Source: Lachnospiraceae bacterium UBA4380 (GTDB lineage Bacteria > Bacillota > Clostridia > Lachnospirales > Lachnospiraceae). Taken from it: DNA of 24,929 bases. The stretch lies in the NCBI GenBank assembly GCA_002390025.1, contig DGRU01000083.1:1419-26347 (forward strand), in the 5' to 3' direction. The notes under the pieces were generated by a model that was given only the letters and a program-made list of their open reading frames with translations, was not told the origin of the DNA and did no database searches. Positions 1 to 6,803 of this stretch are shown here, one piece after another (positions within the stretch are counted from its first letter, which is position 1; every line of letters starts with the position of its first letter). A program made the translations under genes and the position numbers.

Positions 1-417
1 GATATGTGCATCCCCGCCGAGGCTCTTGATCTCGCAGGCGTTGCTGTTATGAAGAACGCTTACAAGGTTTACAAAGAGAGAGGCTTCCGCACAACTCTGC
101 TGACCGCTGCTTACAGAAACTATCATCACTATATGGATTTCCTTGGCGGCGACATCATCTTCACCATCACCTCCGACTGGCAGAGAAAGTTCGCTAACTG
201 CGATTGGATGAAGATCGAGAACAACATGGACAAGCCCGTTGATGAGTTCTATCTCAACTGCCTCAAGCAGATCCCTGAGTTCATCCAGGCATATGAGCCC
301 GACGGCCTCAAGCCCGAAGAGTTCCAGCACTATGGTGCATTCCTTGCAACCATGAAGCAGTTCCTGGGCGGCTATGACAGCCTTGTCCAGCTGATCCGCG
401 GCTACATGATCGTATAA
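1..417 (+). CDS. Transaldolase-family protein, C-terminal fragment (5' end outside window)
   Basis: The reading frame is open from base 1, so this is the last 138 codons of a gene that begins to the left. The fragment carries the C-terminal features of the long (about 390 aa) transaldolase family: a VMKNAYKVYKERG helix, a TTLLTAAYRN strand corresponding to the phosphate-binding end of the TIM barrel, then FLGGDIIFTI and a final FLGGYDSLVQLIRGYM helix. Family members exchange or cleave three-carbon dihydroxyacetone units through a lysine Schiff base; the catalytic lysine lies upstream of the window and is not seen. It is followed 103 bases later by iolD on the same strand. The inference is that it serves inositol catabolism, perhaps as an aldolase on 2-deoxy-5-keto-gluconate 6-phosphate where IolJ would normally act. 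A role in the pentose phosphate pathway or sulfosugar metabolism is also possible. Confidence 0.75.
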   Translation, partial: DMCIPAEALDLAGVAVMKNAYKVYKERGFRTTLLTAAYRNYHHYMDFLGGDIIFTITSDWQRKFANCDWMKIENNMDKPVDEFYLNCLKQIPEFIQAYEPDGLKPEEFQHYGAFLATMKQFLGGYDSLVQLIRGYMIV

Positions 418-455
418 TTTTAAGCGGTTCGATAATCTGATCACTTAATTTATGA

Positions 456-492
456 CAGCAGCCTGCCGTGCAGACGGCACGGCAGGCTGCTG
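456..492 (+). other. Intra-operon hairpin between transaldolase gene and iolD
   Basis: There is a perfect 16-bp inverted repeat (456-471 with 477-492) around a 5-nt loop. It is very GC-rich and has no T-run after the 3' arm, so it does not look like a simple intrinsic terminator. It ends only 15 bases before the iolD ribosome binding site. It could stabilise the 3' end of the upstream transcript or mark a processing point. This is inferred from sequence symmetry only. Confidence 0.7.
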
Positions 493-519
493 ATCAATTC
501 AGGTATGGTGAGGTATTAT

Positions 520-2451
520 ATGGAAAAAACAATCAGACTGACAACAGCACAGGCGATCGTCAAGTTCCTCGACAATCAGTATGTCTGCATGGATGGCGAA
601 GAGACCAAGTTCGTCGAAGATTTCTTCACAATCTTCGGACACGGCATCGCAGTCGGCCTCGGCGAGGCTCTTGACCGCAATCCCGGCGGCATCCACGTCA
701 TGCAGGGCCGTAATGAGCAGGGTATGTGCCACGCTGCAACCGCTTTCGCAAAGCAGAATGACCGCAAGAAGATCATCCCCTGCGCAGCATCCGTAGGCCC
801 CGGCTCCGCAAACATGGTTGTTGCCTGCGCAACTGCTACTGTTAACAACATTCCTCTGCTGGTATTCCCTGCAGATACATTCGCTTCCAGACAGCCCGAT
901 CCCGTTCTGCAGCAGCTCGAGCAGTCCAACAGCCTTGCAACGACCACAAACGATGCTTTCAAGCCCGTAGTTAAATACTGGGACCGCATCCAGAGGCCTG
1001 AGCAGCTGATGAGCGCTATGATCAATGCTATGCGCGTCCTCACAGATCCCGCTGAGACCGGTGCAGTTTCCATCGGCCTTCCTCAGGATGTTGAGGGTGA
1101 ATACTATGATTATCCCGAGAGCTTCTTCAAGAAGAGAGTTCACCGCATCACTCGTCCTGTAGCTGTTCAGGAAGAGCTGGAAGATGTCGCGGCTGAGATC
1201 CTTGCTTCCAAGAAGCCCCTGGTCATCGTCGGCGGCGGCGTCCGCTACTCTCTGGCCGGTGAAGTGGTCGAGAACTTCTGCGAAGAGTTCGGCATCCCCT
1301 TCGGCGAGTCCCAGGGCGGAAAGAGCGCCTGCAAGTCCAGCCATCCTTACTGCCTCGGCGGTATCGGTGTCACCGGCACATCCGCTTCCAACAAGCTGGC
1401 CAAGGATGCTGACTGCATCATCGCGATCGGCACCAGAATGAGTGACTTCACCACCAGCTCCAAGTGGCTCTTCCAGAAGGAAGGCGTCCGCTTTGTCTCC
1501 ATCAACAACAGCCGTTACCATGCATACAAGTTCGACGCTGTCAAGGCTGTCGGCGATGCCAAGGTTACTGTTCAGGCTCTGGCTGAGATCCTTCGCGCTA
1601 AGGGCTACAAGAGTGCATACACCAACGAGATCGCTGATGCCAAGGCTGAGTGGGATGCAGAGCTTGAGCGTCTCGGCGGCATCATCTGCACAGGCGAGGA
1701 CTTCGAGCCCATCATCAAGCCCAGAGATCCCAGGACTGTTCCGGAATTCGTCCGTATGTACGGCACATCCCTTACCCAGACCGCAGCGCTTGCTACCCTG
1801 CGTGCCTGCATGGGCCCCGATGACATCATCATCACTGCCGGCGGTTCCCTTCCCAGCTGCATGCAGCGTGTATGGAAGACCGACAAGCGCGGCGGCTACC
1901 ATGTAGAGTATGGCTACAGCTGCATGGGTTACGAAGTCGGCGCATCCCTCGGCGTCAAGATGGCTGAGCCCGATGTCGAAGAGTACACCTGCATCGGTGA
2001 CTCCGGCTTCCAGATGCTCAACTCCGAGCTTGGCACCATCATGCAGGAGAAGCGCAAGACCAACATCCTGGTCTTCGATAACTGCGGATTCGGCTGCATC
2101 AACAACCTGGAGATGACCCACGGTATCGGCTCCATCGCTACAGAGTTCCGTTACACCGACGGCAAGAAGCCTTGCGGAGATCTGGTTCCCACAGATTACA
2201 CCAAGATCGGCGAAGCTTACGGCATGAAGACCTACTCCTGCAAGAGCGTCGAAGAGCTGCGCGATGCAATCATCGACTCCAGAAAGCAGACTGTTGCCTG
2301 CCTGTTCGACCTCAAGGTTGTTCCGAAGACCATGACTGACGGCTATGGCGCATGGTGGAACGTCGGTATGGCTATGGTCTCCGACAGCGAGAGCGTTCGT
2401 GAGGCAGCTCAGGAAGTTCTGGATCGCAGAGCTGAGGCCAGAAAGTATTAA
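520..2451 (+). CDS. iolD: 3D-(3,5/4)-trihydroxycyclohexane-1,2-dione hydrolase (acylhydrolase)
   Basis: This 643-aa ThDP-dependent enzyme opens the ring of the diketo intermediate (THcHDO) made by IolE, giving 5-deoxy-glucuronate. The length is typical of IolD. It has the layout of the acetolactate-synthase superfamily: an N-terminal pyrimidine-binding domain with the GHGIAVGLGEAL stretch, a central domain with KKPLVIVGGGVRYS, and a C-terminal ThDP/Mg2+ domain. The ThDP motif begins at GDSGFQMLN (about residue 493) and ends near the NCGFGCINN segment. I chose ATG 520 because GGTGAGG lies 6 bases upstream; the in-frame ATG at 505 would add five residues and sits inside that ribosome binding region. 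It lies between a transaldolase gene and iolB, so this is a true iol operon. IolD is the step most specific to inositol catabolism, which makes the assignment firm. Confidence 0.95.
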   Translation: MEKTIRLTTAQAIVKFLDNQYVCMDGEETKFVEDFFTIFGHGIAVGLGEALDRNPGGIHVMQGRNEQGMCHAATAFAKQNDRKKIIPCAASVGPGSANMVVACATATVNNIPLLVFPADTFASRQPDPVLQQLEQSNSLATTTNDAFKPVVKYWDRIQRPEQLMSAMINAMRVLTDPAETGAVSIGLPQDVEGEYYDYPESFFKKRVHRITRPVAVQEELEDVAAEILASKKPLVIVGGGVRYSLAGEVVENFCEEFGIPFGESQGGKSACKSSHPYCLGGIGVTGTSASNKLAKDADCIIAIGTRMSDFTTSSKWLFQKEGVRFVSINNSRYHAYKFDAVKAVGDAKVTVQALAEILRAKGYKSAYTNEIADAKAEWDAELERLGGIICTGEDFEPIIKPRDPRTVPEFVRMYGTSLTQTAALATLRACMGPDDIIITAGGSLPSCMQRVWKTDKRGGYHVEYGYSCMGYEVGASLGVKMAEPDVEEYTCIGDSGFQMLNSELGTIMQEKRKTNILVFDNCGFGCINNLEMTHGIGSIATEFRYTDGKKPCGDLVPTDYTKIGEAYGMKTYSCKSVEELRDAIIDSRKQTVACLFDLKVVPKTMTDGYGAWWNVGMAMVSDSESVREAAQEVLDRRAEARKY

Positions 2452-2496
2452 TGCCATATCAGGTATTAAACAACCAGTTATAAGTCAACAATCGGA

Positions 2497-2598
2497 GGAC
2501 AGCGGCACGGGACCCGTCATCGGTACCTTCTGCCGCTGTCCCCTGACCGGTTTTATTCTTCATCACCAAATAATGACAGAATTTTCAATAAAACCGGT
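2497..2598 (+). other. Two consecutive hairpins in the iolD-iolB gap
   Basis: The first stem pairs ggacagcggca (2497-2507) with tgccgctgtcc (2531-2541), an 11-bp perfect match around a loop containing a small gggaccc palindrome. The second pairs accggttttat (2546-2556) with ataaaaccggt (2588-2598), also 11 bp. The second 3' arm is followed by tttatata, so weak termination or attenuation cannot be excluded. The structures fill most of the 177-base gap and end about 10 bases before the iolB ribosome binding site. Confidence 0.6.
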
Positions 2599-2628
2599 TT
2601 TATATAACGGAAAGAGGAATAACTCAAT

Positions 2629-3438
2629 ATGGTAGAAAAGAAACTGTTCGGATATCCCACATTTGATGAGAATGGTGAGGAAATCCTTTCGACCTATGAG
2701 AACGAATATCGTGACATGCTGATGGATGTCCGTATTTATCGCATGGCAGCCGGCTCTGTCAGAGAATTCTGCAGAGAGGGCGAGGAGATCGCAGTTCTGC
2801 TGTTCTCCGGTGAAATCACCTTCAAATGGCCGGATGGCGAGAAGACCGTTTCCCGTGAGAGCGTCTTTACAGAAGGCCCCTGGGCACTGCATGTTTCCGG
2901 CGGTGTAAAGATCGAAGTGACCGCAGTGAAGGATTCCGAAATCCTTGTTCAGTGCACACATAACGACAAGAGCTTTGCATCGAAATTGTATGGCCCCGAG
3001 GATGCTCCCTGGAAGTATTCCGGCGCCAAGGGCAAATTCGGCAATACCGCCAATCGTCAGGTCAATACCATTATTGACATCGACATCAATCCGGATTCCA
3101 ATATGGTCCTGGGTGAAGTCATGAACGACCGCGGCAACTGGTCCGGATATCTGCCTCACAGACATCCCCAGCCTGAGCTCTACTACTTCAAATTTGACCG
3201 CCCTGAAGGCTTTGGCGCCAGCTTCGTCGGCGACGACGTCTTCAAGAGTGTTGACAACAGCTTCTCCGCGATTCCCGGCGGCAGGCTTCATCCCCAGGCG
3301 GCAGCTCCCGGCTATCTTATGTACACCTGCTGGATGATCCGTCATCTTCCCGGAGATCCCTGGCTGCAGACCAGCCGCTTTGAGGACGATGCCTATATGT
3401 GGCTGAGCGATGCCAAGATCGTGAATCAGCCCTGGTAA
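2629..3438 (+). CDS. iolB: 5-deoxy-glucuronate isomerase
   Basis: This 269-aa protein of the KduI/IolB double-cupin family isomerises 5-deoxy-D-glucuronate to 5-dehydro-2-deoxy-D-gluconate (DKG), the step after IolD in the cytoplasmic inositol pathway. The length matches the family. The C-terminal cupin contains the signature around residues 175-184 (LPHRHPQPEL), where H177, H179 and E183 are the expected divalent-metal ligands. The N-terminal half has cupin strands such as FSGEITFKWPDGEK. The start ATG 2629 has GGAAAGAGG upstream. The gene lies between iolD and iolE, in line with operon function. There is no sign of truncation. Confidence 0.93.
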   Translation: MVEKKLFGYPTFDENGEEILSTYENEYRDMLMDVRIYRMAAGSVREFCREGEEIAVLLFSGEITFKWPDGEKTVSRESVFTEGPWALHVSGGVKIEVTAVKDSEILVQCTHNDKSFASKLYGPEDAPWKYSGAKGKFGNTANRQVNTIIDIDINPDSNMVLGEVMNDRGNWSGYLPHRHPQPELYYFKFDRPEGFGASFVGDDVFKSVDNSFSAIPGGRLHPQAAAPGYLMYTCWMIRHLPGDPWLQTSRFEDDAYMWLSDAKIVNQPW

Positions 3439-3454
3439 GGATCTCCTTTCGGAG

Positions 3455-3543
3455 TACCGGATGATTCCTGGACAAACAGGATCCGGTATACAGCAATGAT
3501 TTATAGTAAACGACAAAAAACAGCATTTTGTCGTTTACTATAA
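3455..3543 (+). other. Two hairpins in the iolB-iolE gap, one with an 18-bp perfect stem
   Basis: The first structure pairs taccggat (3455-3462) with atccggta (3481-3488), with an inner cctg/cagg stem. The second pairs 3501-3518 with 3526-3543: 18 consecutive base pairs around a 7-nt loop (aacagca), AT-rich and without a T-run after it. This is longer than a typical terminator stem. It may be an mRNA-stabilising or processing element that sets iolE expression independently of iolB; that role is an inference. Confidence 0.7.
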
Positions 3544-3608
3544 TTGAATAGATCGTCTTTTGACGTTTTTTCTAAGGGGAGGGTCTAAAGACCCGGAAAG
3601 GATAAAGC

Positions 3609-4508
3609 ATGGCAACTCTGAATAAAGATCTGGTAAAACTGGGAATCGCTCCGATCGGTTGGACAAACGATGATATGCCCGAGCTTGGCGCGGAAAATAC
3701 CTTCCAGCAGACCATCAGCGAGATGGCTCTTGCAGGCTTCAAGGGAAGCGAAGTCGGCGGCCACTATCCTACAGACAAGTATGAGCTGAAGAAAGCTCTT
3801 GACCTTCGTGATATGGTCATCTGCAACCAGTGGTTCTCCTCCTTCCTGCTTACAAAGCCCTATGAGGAAGTTGAGAAAGAGTTCGTCAAACAGTGTGATT
3901 TCCTGCACTATGTCGGCGCTCGCGTTATCGGCGCTTCCGAGCAGAGCTACAGCATCCAGGGTAAGAATCAGCCCATCCTGGAAGGCAAATATGTCATGAA
4001 CGACGACGAGTGGGAGACTCTGACCACCGGCCTCAGCAAACTGGGTAAGGTTGCTAAGGAAATGGATATGACTCTTACTTTCCATCATCACATGGGCACT
4101 GTTGTCCAGACTGAGGAAGAGATCGACCGCTTCATGGATATGGTAGATCCCAACTATGTATTCCTTCTCTTTGACAGCGGCCACTGCTCTTATGCAGATA
4201 TCGACCCCGTCAAGGTTCTGGGCAAATACATTGATCGCACACGCCACATCCACCTCAAAGACCTTCGCCGCAGCGTCGTAGCTGAGGCTCGTGCAAACAA
4301 GTGGAGCTTCCTTGAAGGCGTCCGCAAGGGCACATTCACAGTTCCCGGTGACGGCGATGTCGACTTCGAGCCCATCTTCCAGATCATCCAGGATTCCGGC
4401 TACAAGGGCTGGGTTGTTGTCGAAGCTGAGCAGGATCCCGCTCTGGCGAATCCGTTCGAGTATGCTCTGAAGGCAAGAAAGTACATTGCAGAGCACACAG
4501 GTCTTTGA
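3609..4508 (+). CDS. iolE: Myo-inosose-2 dehydratase
   Basis: This 299-aa protein of the xylose-isomerase-like TIM-barrel superfamily (AP endonuclease 2 fold) removes water from 2-keto-myo-inositol (scyllo-inosose) to give the diketone that IolD hydrolyses. Family landmarks are the N-terminal LGIAPIGWTNDDMPELG, the LTFHHHMGT strand with metal-ligand histidines, LFDSGHCSYA, and RHIHLKDLR (residues 212-220), then a final YKGWVVVEAEQDP strand with the last acidic ligand. The length is standard for IolE. ATG 3609 is preceded by GGAAAGGA. IolE acts before IolD although its gene lies after iolB, an order that is common in these operons. No iolG (the inositol dehydrogenase that feeds it) is in the window. 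Confidence 0.93.
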   Translation: MATLNKDLVKLGIAPIGWTNDDMPELGAENTFQQTISEMALAGFKGSEVGGHYPTDKYELKKALDLRDMVICNQWFSSFLLTKPYEEVEKEFVKQCDFLHYVGARVIGASEQSYSIQGKNQPILEGKYVMNDDEWETLTTGLSKLGKVAKEMDMTLTFHHHMGTVVQTEEEIDRFMDMVDPNYVFLLFDSGHCSYADIDPVKVLGKYIDRTRHIHLKDLRRSVVAEARANKWSFLEGVRKGTFTVPGDGDVDFEPIFQIIQDSGYKGWVVVEAEQDPALANPFEYALKARKYIAEHTGL

Positions 4509-4528
4509 TTTTTAAACACTAAAATACT

Positions 4529-4591
4529 GTTCAGTGCCCCTTCTAGATGATCATGGATGCCTGTCATCCATGATCCCGGGGGGGCCTGAAC
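4529..4591 (+). other. Long composite hairpin between iolE and the Fe-ADH gene
   Basis: Three nested complementary blocks are in register: gttcag (4529-4534) with ctgaac (4586-4591), gcccc (4536-4540) with ggggc (4580-4584), and gatcatggatg (4549-4559) with catccatgatc (4565-4575). The apical loop is 5 nt. Only caaaaagg follows, so there is no U-tract on the coding strand. It sits 60 bases before the alcohol dehydrogenase start and is the largest of the hairpins that separate the iol genes. Confidence 0.7.
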
Positions 4592-4650
4592 AAAAAGGGA
4601 TATAACAAGAAGAGAGGGGACGCTGCAGCTCCCCGGAAAGGACTTACAGA

Positions 4651-5805
4651 ATGGCAAACGTATTATTGGTTCCTCATCAGATTTTCACCGGAGAAGGTGC
4701 TCTGACAAAGGCAGGCCCTTCCATCTGTGCGCTTGGTAAGAAGGCTCTCATCGTAACTGATCCCTTCATGATCAAGTTCGGCAACGTTGCCAAGGTTGAG
4801 GATATGCTCAAGAGCAACAATGCTCCTTACGCTGTTTTCTCCGATATCACCGGCGAGCCCACCGACAAGATGGTTGAGGCTGCAGTGGAAATGTACAAGG
4901 CTGAAGGCTGCGATTACATGATCGCTCTCGGCGGCGGCAGCTGCATCGATACCATGAAGGCCTGCGCAGTCGTGGCTGCAGGCGGCGGCGCGATCACGGA
5001 CTATATGGGCCGTATGATCGAAGAGAACGTGGCTCCCATGGTCGCAATCCCCACAACAGCAGGCACCGGCTCTGAGGCAACCAGAGTCACCATCATCGCT
5101 GATACTGTGAACCAGGTCAAGATGATGCTGATCGGACCCAGCATTGTTCCTCCCGTAGCGGTCGTTGATCCCCAGTTCACCATGACTGCTCCGCCTTCTG
5201 TCACCGCCAACACCGGCCTTGACGCCCTCTGCCACTGCATGGAAGCTTATACCTCCAGACAGGCACAGCCCCTGACCGATACTTTTGCACTTTCCGCTGT
5301 TAAGCGCATCGTTGCAAACCTTTCCACCTGCTATCATGATGGCAAGAACGTGGAAGCAAGGGCTCAGATGTCCATCGCAGCTCTTGAGGCTGGTATTGCG
5401 TTCACAAACGCTTCCGTTACCATCATCCACGGCATGAGCCGTCCCATCGGTGCTCTGTTCCATGTTCCTCACGGCACATCCAACGCTATGCTGATCAAGG
5501 TCTGCCTGCCCTTCATGCTGCCCGGCTGCTATCCTCGTTTCGCAGATCTGGGCAAGGCTATCGGCGTTGCAGCAGACACTGATGATGACAAGACCGCAGC
5601 TGAGAAGTTCATGGCTAAGGTTATGTCCATGGTCGACGAGATGGGTATCCCCACTCCCGAGCAGTTCGGCATCAACAAAGAGGAGTTCTTCGCAAACCTC
5701 GAGAAGATGGCAGACGACGCTCTGACCAGCGGCAGCCCTCAGAACACATGGCATCAGCCTACCAAGGAAGAGCTGATCGAGCTGTACAAGAAGCTTTGGG
5801 ACTAA
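4651..5805 (+). CDS. Iron-containing (type III) alcohol dehydrogenase
   Basis: This 384-aa protein has the full Fe-ADH architecture. A Rossmann-like N-terminal domain carries GGGSCIDTMKA (residues 94-104), the NAD(P)-binding signature, followed by PTTAGTGSEATR (134-145). The helical C-terminal domain provides the four expected Fe2+ ligands D191, H195, H260 and H274 (in GLDALCHCMEAY and HGMSRPIGALFHVPHG). It interconverts an aldehyde and an alcohol using NAD(P)H. It is the last gene of the iol operon, ahead of a strong terminator. The inference from position is that it reduces an aldehyde made by inositol catabolism, possibly malonic semialdehyde to 3-hydroxypropionate, as a fermentative redox sink. 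The substrate cannot be read from the sequence; a butanol/ethanol-type or 1,3-propanediol dehydrogenase role remains possible. Confidence 0.88.
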   Translation: MANVLLVPHQIFTGEGALTKAGPSICALGKKALIVTDPFMIKFGNVAKVEDMLKSNNAPYAVFSDITGEPTDKMVEAAVEMYKAEGCDYMIALGGGSCIDTMKACAVVAAGGGAITDYMGRMIEENVAPMVAIPTTAGTGSEATRVTIIADTVNQVKMMLIGPSIVPPVAVVDPQFTMTAPPSVTANTGLDALCHCMEAYTSRQAQPLTDTFALSAVKRIVANLSTCYHDGKNVEARAQMSIAALEAGIAFTNASVTIIHGMSRPIGALFHVPHGTSNAMLIKVCLPFMLPGCYPRFADLGKAIGVAADTDDDKTAAEKFMAKVMSMVDEMGIPTPEQFGINKEEFFANLEKMADDALTSGSPQNTWHQPTKEELIELYKKLWD

Positions 5806-5964
5806 TTTAGAAGCTGACATGACAGGAAGATTGACGGGTTTTCCACCCATGTTCCCAGTGATACTGTGAAATGGTAATGACAGCTGCCGTCGACCGCTTT
5901 ACAGCCATATCCGGCAGCTGCCGCATAGAAAATCTGTTGATAAATAAACTCATTCATAATACTG

Positions 5965-6002
5965 AAAAAAGCACCCGGTATTTTCTGCCGGGTGCTTTTT
6001 TT
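5965..6002. terminator. Strong, bidirectional-looking intrinsic terminator after the iol operon
   Basis: A 14-bp stem (aaaaaagcacccgg with ccgggtgctttttt) closes a 9-nt loop and runs into an uninterrupted T-run on the + strand. The matching A-run on the 5' side gives a U-tract for transcripts from the - strand, so it can also end the convergent Rrf2 gene. It lies 160 bases after the alcohol dehydrogenase stop; the sequence between (5806-5964) shows no gene. Confidence 0.9.
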
Positions 6003-6130
6003 CTGGTGCTTTTTATTCTCTCATCGCGCATACTTGTGACTTGACAACAGTCGTGGGGGGGGGGACGCGCGCAAGACCCGCGGGCGGGTCCTGCATTTTA
6101 TCCATTTCATTAAGGAAAACGCTTCTCTGT
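6003..6130. other. Non-coding gap with a G10 homopolymer and a GC hairpin
   Basis: This stretch lies between the terminator and the 3' end of the Rrf2 gene. It holds a run of ten G residues (6055-6064) and just after it a small gacccg/cgggtc hairpin. I see no open frame with a ribosome binding site. A homopolymer this long is a slippage-prone site and also a place where an assembly may be inexact. Confidence 0.5.
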
Positions 6131-6547
6131 TTACTCCTGTGCTTCAGGTCTGATCAGCATACTGAGTTTTTTGCCGTAAAAGAAGTCATGAGTCATTTTA
6201 TCATATTCCGCCCAGAGGGGGAGAGTCTGGCAGGCTGCCGCACGGGGGCATTCCTGTGCGCTCTCTGCAAGGCAGGCTACGGTTGTCAGGGAGGCGCTCT
6301 CCGTGAGGTTCAGTATTTCTCCCACACTGTATTCCTCGGGCGTGCGGCACAGTCTGTACCCGCCGCCTTTGCCGCTGGCACCGCTGACTAATCCGCCCTT
6401 CACCAGATCCTTGACAATGATTTCCAGATATTTTTTTGAGATTCCCTGTCTCTGTGCCACGTCTTTTAAGGGAATATAATTCCCGTTGTTGTGTTCTGCA
6501 AGGTCAATCATGACACGTAATGCATAGCGGCCTTTCGTTGAGATCAA
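6131..6547 (-). CDS. Rrf2-family (IscR-like) transcriptional repressor
   Basis: This 138-aa winged-helix regulator opens with the canonical ISTKGRYALRVMIDLA segment. The recognition helix lies around residues 30-50 (AQRQGISKKYLEIIVKDL), and the wing GKGGGYRL is at 59-66. Three cysteines, C92, C100 and C106, stand where IscR holds its [2Fe-2S] cluster (C-x7-C-x5-C here against C-x5-C-x5-C in E. coli IscR), so it probably senses Fe-S status; a CymR-type cysteine-status role is the alternative. The start is TTG at 6547: AAGGAGG (6556-6562, read on the - strand) lies 8 bases upstream, and the nearby ATG is out of frame and stops at once. It is divergent from nifS-iscU, and both promoters share a candidate operator, so autorepression and control of nifS are likely. 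Confidence 0.9.
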   Translation of the reverse strand: MISTKGRYALRVMIDLAEHNNGNYIPLKDVAQRQGISKKYLEIIVKDLVKGGLVSGASGKGGGYRLCRTPEEYSVGEILNLTESASLTTVACLAESAQECPRAAACQTLPLWAEYDKMTHDFFYGKKLSMLIRPEAQE

Positions 6548-6610
6548 TGTGTCATCCTCCTTTTATTGTAAATAGATCAATTCGATAAGAATGTACAAAA
6601 AATATATACT

Positions 6611-6639
6611 ATTATACGATAGGTAAATAGGCAATACAA
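6611..6639 (-). promoter_or_regulatory. Promoter of the Rrf2 gene with operator in the spacer
   Basis: Read on the - strand, TTGTAT (6634-6639) is followed by a 17-bp spacer and a perfect TATAAT (6611-6616). The spacer contains the complement of GGTAAATAG (6622-6630), the core of a 15-nt element that recurs in the nifS promoter. A partial third copy, gtaaatagat (6568-6577), lies between this promoter and the TTG start. Confidence 0.75.
6616..6630 (+). promoter_or_regulatory. Candidate Rrf2 operator, copy 1
   Basis: The sequence ACGATAGGTAAATAG matches copy 2 (6715-6729) at 13 of 15 positions. Both copies lie in the region between the -35 and -10 boxes of their promoters, a position at which a bound repressor would block RNA polymerase. 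The assignment to the Rrf2 protein is inferred from position; the motif is not the E. coli IscR consensus. Confidence 0.55.
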
Positions 6640-6709
6640 GAGTAAAATGAATGACGGGACCTGTTTTTTCTGACAAATGAGTGATCTTTTTTTTTATGCT
6701 ATTAACCTA

Positions 6710-6738
6710 TTGACACGGTGGGTAAATAGATTTATAAT
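6710..6738 (+). promoter_or_regulatory. Consensus sigma-A promoter of nifS-iscU
   Basis: TTGACA (6710-6715), a 17-bp spacer and TATAAT (6733-6738) make an exact consensus promoter. The predicted transcript begins near 6745, about 60 bases before nifS. Such a strong promoter usually needs repression to be regulated, and the spacer carries the candidate operator. Confidence 0.9.
6715..6729 (+). promoter_or_regulatory. Candidate Rrf2 operator, copy 2
   Basis: ACGGTGGGTAAATAG lies inside the nifS promoter spacer. Its GGTAAATAG half also forms an imperfect inverted repeat (8 of 9 pairs) with CTATTAACC at 6699-6707, centred on the -35 box. Together with the copy in the divergent promoter this supports a shared regulator. 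Confidence 0.55.
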
Positions 6739-6803
6739 CACACCAGTCAGTCAGGAAACAGAAGATATACAGAACAATTAGCAGATGATCACGGAGAAAA
6801 ATC

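Noticed and set aside
499..2457. A 652-codon open frame on the - strand over iolD, and similar long antisense frames over the iolB, iolE, ADH and oppA genes
   Set aside because: They are complements of strongly supported genes and come from biased codon use. Their translations are rich in Ala, Val, Leu and His without family motifs, and no ribosome binding site fits.
6041..6391. A 116-codon + strand frame starting near the G10 tract
   Set aside because: It overlaps the well-supported Rrf2 gene on the opposite strand and has no motif.
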